Below, piece by piece: positions 1-4,813 of a DNA stretch of 17,450 nucleotides (position 1 is the first letter of the stretch; every line of letters starts with the position of its first letter). The notes beneath the pieces were generated by a model, which saw only the letters and a list, made by a program, of their open reading frames with translations, was not told where the DNA came from and searched no databases. A program made the position numbers and the translations under genes. This DNA is from Gammaproteobacteria bacterium (lineage in GTDB: Bacteria; Pseudomonadota; Gammaproteobacteria; Pseudomonadales; Oleiphilaceae): the NCBI GenBank assembly GCA_029268325.1, contig JAJUGC010000003.1:1-17450 (forward strand). Direction: 5' to 3'.

Positions 1-107
1 ATCGCCAGAAGCTCAACCAGGACAAGATCCAGGCCCTGTGGGCCAACCACAAGCGGCTGATCTACAACCAGGCCAGCTTTGATTTTATGGAGGAGTTCGT
101 CGGCTAG
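1..107 (+). CDS. 3' end of an unidentified gene (partial)
   Basis: An open frame enters from the left edge, in frame from base 3, and stops at TAG 105-107, leaving 34 C-terminal residues that end in DFMEEFVG. The fragment is hydrophilic and helix-like, rich in Lys, Gln and Asn, with no motif I recognise. It ends 86 bases before vapB and on the same strand. Because the downstream genes are defence-like, it may belong to a larger restriction or Wadjet-type cassette, but nothing in the fragment shows this. The identity is unknown; only the reading frame and stop are supported. Confidence 0.55.
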   Translation, partial: RQKLNQDKIQALWANHKRLIYNQASFDFMEEFVG

Positions 108-151
108 TAAGCCTCGGGTTTGCCGGTTCCTTGAGCTGGCAGACCCGCGAC

Positions 152-173
152 GTATATACTTAATTGTATATAC
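152..173 (+). promoter_or_regulatory. vapBC operator: two GTATATAC octamers 6 bp apart
   Basis: GTATATAC occurs at 152-159 and again at 166-173, separated by TTAATT. Each octamer is self-complementary, so the arms also form an inverted repeat with a non-symmetric centre. The pair lies 21 bases before the vapB start, overlapping where a -10 region would be. VapB/FitA-type AbrB-fold antitoxins are known to bind paired AT-rich half-sites of this kind and repress their own operon as VapBC complexes. Assignment as an autoregulatory operator is inference from position and symmetry. Confidence 0.7.
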
Positions 174-193
174 AACTTTGAGGACATCTCTCC

Positions 194-424
194 ATGGCAA
201 TTGCACGTGTCTTCAAGTCGGGCAATAGTCAGGCGGTCCGGCTGCCCAAGGAGTTCCGGCTCGAGAGTTCAGAAGTGGAGATTTTTCGGCGCGGCGATGA
301 AATCATCCTGCGGGAGATCCCCCGAACTGGCGCGGAGATTTTCGATCTGCTCACGGAGCTGCCGGACGATTTCATGAGCGAAGGCCGCCAGGATACGCCA
401 CCTCAGGGACGGGAAGCCTTATGA
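194..424 (+). CDS. vapB: VapB-type antitoxin (AbrB/MazE fold)
   Basis: A 76-residue protein whose first ~45 residues form a SpoVT/AbrB swapped-hairpin DNA-binding domain. The hallmark segment VFKSGNSQAVRLPKEFR (about residues 6-22) is typical of VapB/MvpA antitoxins, and the length matches that family. The acidic C-terminal tail (about 45-76) would wrap and neutralise the VapC toxin. The ATG is preceded by GAGGA at 180-184 with a 9-base spacer. Its stop overlaps the vapC start as ATGA at 421-424, indicating translational coupling. The operator just upstream implies self-repression. Family assignment is confident; the target of the toxin it controls is not visible. Confidence 0.93.
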   Translation: MAIARVFKSGNSQAVRLPKEFRLESSEVEIFRRGDEIILREIPRTGAEIFDLLTELPDDFMSEGRQDTPPQGREAL

Positions 425-834
425 GTGGCCCGCGGTATCTTCTGGATACCAACATCTGCATTTATATCGCCAAGCATCGCCCTGCCCATGTGCGTGCTCG
501 CTTTGCCCAGGTGGCGCCAAGCGATCTGGCCATGTCCGCCATCACCTATGGCGAACTTCGCCACGGGGCGGAAAAAAGCCAGGCCAGGGAAAAGGCATTG
601 CAGGTCATCGATCAGTTGAAAGGGGCGATTCAGGTTCTGGAACTCAGTCCAGCCGCGGGAGACCAATATGGCCGGATTCGGGCGTTCTTGGAAAAATGGG
701 GCACGCCCATTGGCAATAACGACCTCTGGATAGCCGCCCACGCCCTTGCGCTGGGCTGCACATTAGTCACTAACAATGTCAGAGAGTTTGAACGCATTCC
801 TTCGCTTTCTTTGGAGAACTGGGTAGAGGAATAA
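421..834 (+). CDS. vapC: VapC-type PIN-domain ribonuclease toxin
   Basis: A 137-residue single PIN domain. The conserved acids are visible: D9 in LLDTNI, E45 in ITYGELRHG, and D101 in GNNDLWIAAHA. The fourth position reads TNNVREF (N119), the pattern usual in the MvpT/VapC branch that has TNNTREF. In this family the metal-dependent PIN nuclease cuts RNA, in the enteric members the anticodon loop of initiator tRNA. That substrate is known for relatives and only inferred here. The start overlaps vapB by four bases. The frame is intact, so the toxin is probably active and held by VapB. The next gene begins 5 bases after the stop. Confidence 0.93.
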   Translation: MSGPRYLLDTNICIYIAKHRPAHVRARFAQVAPSDLAMSAITYGELRHGAEKSQAREKALQVIDQLKGAIQVLELSPAAGDQYGRIRAFLEKWGTPIGNNDLWIAAHALALGCTLVTNNVREFERIPSLSLENWVEE

Positions 835-839
835 CTGTC

Positions 840-1988
840 ATGGATGCGCCCAAATGGTTGGCGGACGAGCCGGTCATCCAACAGATTCTGATCCGGTTTC
901 TGGATCGGCTCGACAAACGAAAGGAAGATAGTACTGCCAATAAACTCCAATCCATCCAGTTGACTCCAAAGGATTTCCCGGAACTGTTTTTCCCCACAGG
1001 ACAGAATGATCCACAGCAGACCTGGAACTTGTTGTGGGAGCTGGATACACAACAGTTGCTTCGAGTCGTTCCGAATCCAAAGATAAAACTTTCGGATCCG
1101 GAATACTTGAATGCCAAGGTTCATCTGCTTCCGGAAAAAGCTCCTGTTCTCCGGCGCTGGTTTAACCGTCCTCACCCCCATGACCGCAAGCATCAATGGC
1201 ACGAACTGGTACAACTTTATGCAGACCGCTTTCCCGGATCCACTGAACTGCTTGCAGCCAAACCGCTAGAACAAGCTGGGCTGACCACCGAAGATATCTT
1301 GCAGGGCTTGGCGAAGGTTGGAGAACATCTCGATCAGGATCTCTACCTCAGCCAGATTAGTGCTATCTGTTTTAGGGGCGACTCCAAGTTTTTAAACGAC
1401 CGGGGTGAACTGATTGAAAGCCTTTATCCAGGCTATCTCACCCGGATTCGTCAGCGCCCCGTATTGTTACAAGTCGCACTCTGTAGCTCTCCACAAGGAA
1501 TCCTGTTGATCGAAAACGAAGACTGTTTTCTGCAGGCCATGCAGGGCCGCTACCCTCACATGGAAAACCGGATTCTGGTTTTCGCCTCCGGCTTCCGCGG
1601 CAGTGCTGCCCGGGTTCGACAGCCAGAAGGCGTTCAGTTTTTCTATGCTCCGGGCAACCAGGAACAGAGGGATCAATTCGAAGCTTACTGGCTGAACCGA
1701 ATACCGCAGGACTGGAGCTGCCAATTCTGGGGCGATCTCGACTTCAGTGGCATGGCCATTCTTAAAGCTCTTCGTCAGGTATTTCCGGAGATGCAGGCTT
1801 GGGAGCCAGGTTATCAGCCACTACTGGCAATAATTCAGGACGGGCATACTCTTGAACAAGGCAAGAAAGAAAAGCAGATAGATCCAGGATTCACTGGCTG
1901 CCCCTATGCGGATGAGGTTCTGTTACCCGCTCTCCGCCAATACAAACAAGGCATAGACCAGGAGCTTTGGCTTCCTGCACTAAGCTAG
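840..1988 (+). CDS. JetD-like Toprim-fold protein (Wadjet DUF3322/DUF2220 family)
   Basis: A 382-residue protein. The C-terminal half carries a Toprim-like core: ILLIENEDCF with the catalytic-type Glu at 225, then QFWGDLDFSG with the DxD pair at D299/D301, followed by ALRQVFPE. Upstream, CFRGDSKFL (178-185) matches the GDSK element common in DUF2220/JetD proteins. In Wadjet systems JetD is the nuclease that cleaves plasmid DNA held by the JetABC SMC complex. No jetA, jetB or jetC is visible, so it is either an orphan or the last gene of a system lying to the left and interrupted by vapBC. The start has AGAGGA at 825-830, 9 bases before ATG, and lies 5 bases after vapC. Hand counts of two lines give 42-45% GC, lower than the surrounding genes, hinting at transfer. 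The family call is by motif, not by alignment. Confidence 0.72.
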   Translation: MDAPKWLADEPVIQQILIRFLDRLDKRKEDSTANKLQSIQLTPKDFPELFFPTGQNDPQQTWNLLWELDTQQLLRVVPNPKIKLSDPEYLNAKVHLLPEKAPVLRRWFNRPHPHDRKHQWHELVQLYADRFPGSTELLAAKPLEQAGLTTEDILQGLAKVGEHLDQDLYLSQISAICFRGDSKFLNDRGELIESLYPGYLTRIRQRPVLLQVALCSSPQGILLIENEDCFLQAMQGRYPHMENRILVFASGFRGSAARVRQPEGVQFFYAPGNQEQRDQFEAYWLNRIPQDWSCQFWGDLDFSGMAILKALRQVFPEMQAWEPGYQPLLAIIQDGHTLEQGKKEKQIDPGFTGCPYADEVLLPALRQYKQGIDQELWLPALS

Positions 1989-2020
1989 GAGCTTCTCCGG
2001 CAACCATTCCTTCCACAGCC

Positions 2021-2045
2021 CGGACTCTGAGCCTCCCAGAGTCCG
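2021..2045 (+). terminator. Hairpin after the jetD-like gene, possible terminator
   Basis: CGGACTCTG at 2021-2029 and CAGAGTCCG at 2037-2045 form a perfect 9-bp stem with a 7-base loop, 33 bases after the jetD-like stop. The following bases (CTATTGCC) are not a U tract, so this would be a weak intrinsic terminator or an RNA 3' end stabiliser. It is the only strong hairpin between the two genes. Confidence 0.5.
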
Positions 2046-2123
2046 CTATTGCCTTCTGCATCACTAGAATGAACAGAGGGCTCTGTTGAATTGAGCCTCT
2101 AACGATTGCAGAAGGAGGTTCCC

Positions 2124-2588
2124 ATGGGGGAAGAAACTCTGGCGTCCACCACCAATAACGCGATGATGGCGAACGAGCTGAACACCCTGATCCGGCTCAA
2201 CTTCGACGCCATCGAAGCTTATACATCCGCCATTGAGCGCCTGGAAAACGCCGACTACCGTCAGACCCTGGAGGAGTTTCGGGCAGACCATATCCGCCAT
2301 GTGGACGAACTCAAGGAACTGGTGCACTGGATGGGCGCGGCTCCCGCTAAAACCGGGGACGCCATGCAGATCCTGACCAGGGGCAAAGTGGCCCTGGGCA
2401 ACCTACGGGGAGACAAGGGTATCCTGCAGGCGATGAAGTCCAACGAGGACATCACCAACGCGGTTTACGAGAAAGAAATCGGCAAACTGCGCTACAGCCA
2501 GGACATGGCCGATGTCCTCAAGTACCATCTGGATGACGAGCGGCGCCATCGGGACTGGCTGGTACGAACCTTGGAAACATTGGCCTAA
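2124..2588 (+). CDS. Ferritin-like four-helix protein (DUF2383-type)
   Basis: A 154-residue protein predicted to be almost entirely helical. Candidate di-metal ligands recur in ferritin-like spacing: E31 in DAIEAY, the D-H-x2-H segment FRADHIRHVDEL (H56, H59, E62), E116/E118 in AVYEKEI, and HLDDERRHRDW (E139, H142) in the last helix. DUF2383/PA2169-type ferritin-like proteins fit this layout; some are tied to stress or endospores, but the role here is unknown. The ATG at 2124 was chosen over an upstream in-frame TTG at 2106 because GAAGGAGG at 2111-2118 would lie inside the longer frame and sits 5 bases before ATG. It is probably monocistronic, flanked by a hairpin on the left and a convergent gene on the right. 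Confidence 0.82.
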   Translation: MGEETLASTTNNAMMANELNTLIRLNFDAIEAYTSAIERLENADYRQTLEEFRADHIRHVDELKELVHWMGAAPAKTGDAMQILTRGKVALGNLRGDKGILQAMKSNEDITNAVYEKEIGKLRYSQDMADVLKYHLDDERRHRDWLVRTLETLA

Positions 2589-2643
2589 GGGTTGCAACCC
2601 GCGTCGGACGACGGACTGGGCGGCGCGTTCGTCCTTCGTTCGC

Positions 2644-2673
2644 GCAGGGAGCCAAGACGTCCTGACTCCCTGC
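2644..2673. repeat. 30-bp imperfect palindrome between convergent genes
   Basis: The two arms starting GCAGGGAG (2644-2651) and ending CTCCCTGC (2666-2673) are exact complements, and the centre is GACGTC. Of 15 symmetric positions 13 pair. It lies in the 160-base gap between the ferritin-like gene and the - strand cytochrome gene, so a bidirectional transcript end or a REP-like extragenic palindrome is plausible. There is no U tract on either side. The same gap also holds the exact palindrome GGGTTGCAACCC at 2589-2600, directly after the ferritin-like stop codon. Confidence 0.6.
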
Positions 2674-2748
2674 ACCGAACCGTGCCTAGAGCTTGAAACA
2701 GAGCCTACCCAAAACTGCAGAGCGTTTCGGCAGTTCCTGTTCTTTCCA

Positions 2749-3381
2749 TTAATCCAGTTGTTGAAGATAAGCGGCGACCGCCTCGATGTCCTTGTCGGAC
2801 AGCATGGAGGCAATGCCCATCATGGGCGAATTGGCCCGGGAAGGATCATTGTTGCGGAACAGATTCAGGGAGTGCTTGATGTAGGACGCCGGCTGGCCCG
2901 CCAGGCGCGGCATTTCCTCCATGCCCTGACCGCTACGGCCATGGCAGCTGAAGCACACCTTGTTGTAGAGCTGCGCCCCCTGCTGCTCCAGCTCAGCATT
3001 CACTGAAGGTTTTGGCTCCACCTGTTGCTGGCTGTAATAGATGGCGATATTGATCCGGTCGTCCAGGGTCAGGACTTTGGCCAATTCCGACATCACGTAA
3101 TCCTTCCGTTCGCCATTGGCGAACTTTTCGAACTGGCGAAACAGGTACACCGGGTTCTGGGAGGCCAGGTTCGGGATGTAATCCCGTTTACTGTTGCCGT
3201 TTTCGCCATGACAGTGCCCACAGAAGCGAATACGGTCCTGGCCCGCCTCATAGGCTTGCTGGCGCAGGGTCTCGTCACTCATCAGGCGATTGAACTTATT
3301 CATGGCATCTAACAAGGTACTGTTATCGGCAAAAGCCAACGATGAGAAGCAACTGATCAACGCGATCAGGATAATACGCAT
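2749..3381 (-). CDS. Periplasmic dihaem cytochrome c (c4-type)
   Basis: A 210-residue precursor with a Sec signal peptide (residues 1-18, cleavage after SLAFA). Two haem-attachment motifs are present: CGHCH at 54-58 and CFSCH at 143-147. Each half has a downstream Met suited as sixth ligand (M97 in YVMSEL; M187/M188 in SPMMG). Two tandem class I domains of about 90 residues are the cytochrome c4 layout. Such proteins shuttle electrons in the periplasm, often to cbb3- or other terminal oxidases; no oxidase lies nearby, so the partner is unknown. The start has AAGGAAG 8 bases upstream on the - strand, inside a small palindrome GGAAGCTTCC (3385-3394) that might fold over the binding site. Motif evidence is strong. 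Confidence 0.92.
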   Translation of the reverse strand: MRIILIALISCFSSLAFADNSTLLDAMNKFNRLMSDETLRQQAYEAGQDRIRFCGHCHGENGNSKRDYIPNLASQNPVYLFRQFEKFANGERKDYVMSELAKVLTLDDRINIAIYYSQQQVEPKPSVNAELEQQGAQLYNKVCFSCHGRSGQGMEEMPRLAGQPASYIKHSLNLFRNNDPSRANSPMMGIASMLSDKDIEAVAAYLQQLD

Positions 3382-3588
3382 GGTGGAAGCTTCCTTATTA
3401 CTTCTGGAAAGAGTGCTTTAGGCATCGAAATTGTAGACGCAGACCGCAAATTCGTCTTGCCCTGCATCAATCTTTTGCCCTGATTCCCCGCGGGTAAACC
3501 CTAACTATTCCTCCTGGGTTTTACCCCACTTTCCAGGCGTCTTCTGCTTTCCGTCCCAAGCCATGCCTTTCCTGCCCAATACCCTCCT
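3382..3588. other. Intergenic region upstream of the cytochrome gene
   Basis: A 207-base gap between two - strand genes, presumably holding the 3' end of the M24-like gene and the cytochrome promoter. An imperfect inverted repeat is visible: GGGTAAACCC at 3492-3501 against GGGTTTTACCC at 3516-3526, with one extra T. I could not place a convincing -35/-10 pair and saw no intrinsic terminator with a U tract. Confidence 0.4.
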
Positions 3589-4686
3589 CTAACGCTCCCA
3601 CACCAAGGGACGCTTGATACCGCCGACCTCCACCACGGGCCAATCGTTACTCAACGTCAGGTTTTCCAAATGGGGGGTTTGCTCATTGCCCAAGACCAAA
3701 AACGTGTCCTCACTACGGGCTCCGGCCAGACAGGGGTTCCAGGCCACCGCTTCATTGCGGACCAGGGAATGGCCCATCATGGGAGTGGCGACGATCTCCC
3801 GCACCCGATAGCCGGTCAGCCCGCCCTGGTGGTGAACGTCGATGGCATCCGTATAGCCCCGGCGCTGGTAGGCTTTCTTCAAGGTGTCGTAAATCTGGTC
3901 CAGGCGGGAGCCGGGAATACAGTACTGGAGTGCCTCTGCCTCAATCTCCCGCAGGGTGTCATGGATCTGGCGGGTATCCTCATCGAGCCGTCCGAAGCTG
4001 ACGAAGCGGGTCAGGTTGGCGTGCAGCCCAAAGCCCCGGGCGGAAAAGGACAGCATGGCCAGATCGCCCAAGGGTTCCGCGGTGGGCGTTGGGTGGGAGT
4101 AGAGTTGCAGGCGCCGCCGCCCCGCTGCCAGGGTCAGGGAAGGATAGAGCCCGCGCTTCCATAAGGCCTCGGCACCGGCACCGGCCAGTTCCAGCTCCGT
4201 CCAGGTGGGCTCGGCCTGGGACAGGACTTCGGTGACGGCTTCTGCCGCCAGCTGCCCGATCTTCCGGTAGCGGCGGATTTCCGTTGGCATCAGCTGGCGC
4301 TTGTATTGGGCCATCTCATAGGGAATGGGCCGCTCCCCTTCCAGGGGACGATCCGACCAGAGCTCACAGGGGCCCACATGGTCGCGCACAAACTCCTCCC
4401 GTTCCTCGGGCTCGGTCCAACGGCTTTGAAACACCCGAAAGTTATCCGGCAGCTCTTCATCCATCAGCCGCTGAGCGTCAATCTCATCGGTCAGCACCCA
4501 GGCCCCGTCAGGGGTTACCAGAATTTCCGCCACCCCCGTTTCCCGGGCCAGCAGCACTGAGTTGGAGGCCCCGGCCGTGGCCCAGGAAAACCAGTCCGTC
4601 CCCCGTAGCCGTAACGCCCCCTGAGTGCCCAGGTGGTTTCGCAATAAGGCCAGCTTTGCAGCAACTTCTTCACGACGCTCATCCAT
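3589..4686 (-). CDS. M24 (Xaa-Pro peptidase-like) protein lacking canonical metal ligands
   Basis: A 365-residue protein with a creatinase/prolidase N-terminal domain (about 1-130) and a pita-bread M24 domain (about 135-365). The domain layout is that of aminopeptidase P or Xaa-Pro dipeptidase, which use two metals bound by D, D, H, E, E. Here the Asp positions read LSFSARGFGLHANLTR, giving S213 or S215 and N224. The first Glu position reads AWNP (W316-N317-P318) instead of EP. Only the His region (H285/H286 in HHQGGLTGY) and E326 in RSEDT remain. The HHQGG and AWNP-x-SEDT pattern resembles an M24 branch I recall as non-canonical, so the frame is intact but peptidase activity is doubtful. The start has GAGG 8 bases upstream on the - strand. 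It lies 127 bases downstream of the fusion gene, same strand. Confidence 0.82.
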   Translation of the reverse strand: MDERREEVAAKLALLRNHLGTQGALRLRGTDWFSWATAGASNSVLLARETGVAEILVTPDGAWVLTDEIDAQRLMDEELPDNFRVFQSRWTEPEEREEFVRDHVGPCELWSDRPLEGERPIPYEMAQYKRQLMPTEIRRYRKIGQLAAEAVTEVLSQAEPTWTELELAGAGAEALWKRGLYPSLTLAAGRRRLQLYSHPTPTAEPLGDLAMLSFSARGFGLHANLTRFVSFGRLDEDTRQIHDTLREIEAEALQYCIPGSRLDQIYDTLKKAYQRRGYTDAIDVHHQGGLTGYRVREIVATPMMGHSLVRNEAVAWNPCLAGARSEDTFLVLGNEQTPHLENLTLSNDWPVVEVGGIKRPLVWER

Positions 4687-4813
4687 GTTCGGTGCCTCGT
4701 ATCACTCTTTCCTCGTTCTTATTTCGGCTATCCAGGCGGATTTGCCGAGGTCGATCCTTTTCTACAGAAAAACCGGGGAATAAACGACTTCCGTACCGCC
4801 ACCCCGGATCCTG

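Noticed and set aside
630..1214. - strand open frame spanning the vapC end and the start of the jetD-like gene
   Set aside because: It covers two well-supported + strand genes and shows no recognisable domain.
840..1988. Claim of a complete Wadjet system
   Set aside because: Only a JetD-like gene is visible; no JetA, JetB or JetC can be seen in the window.
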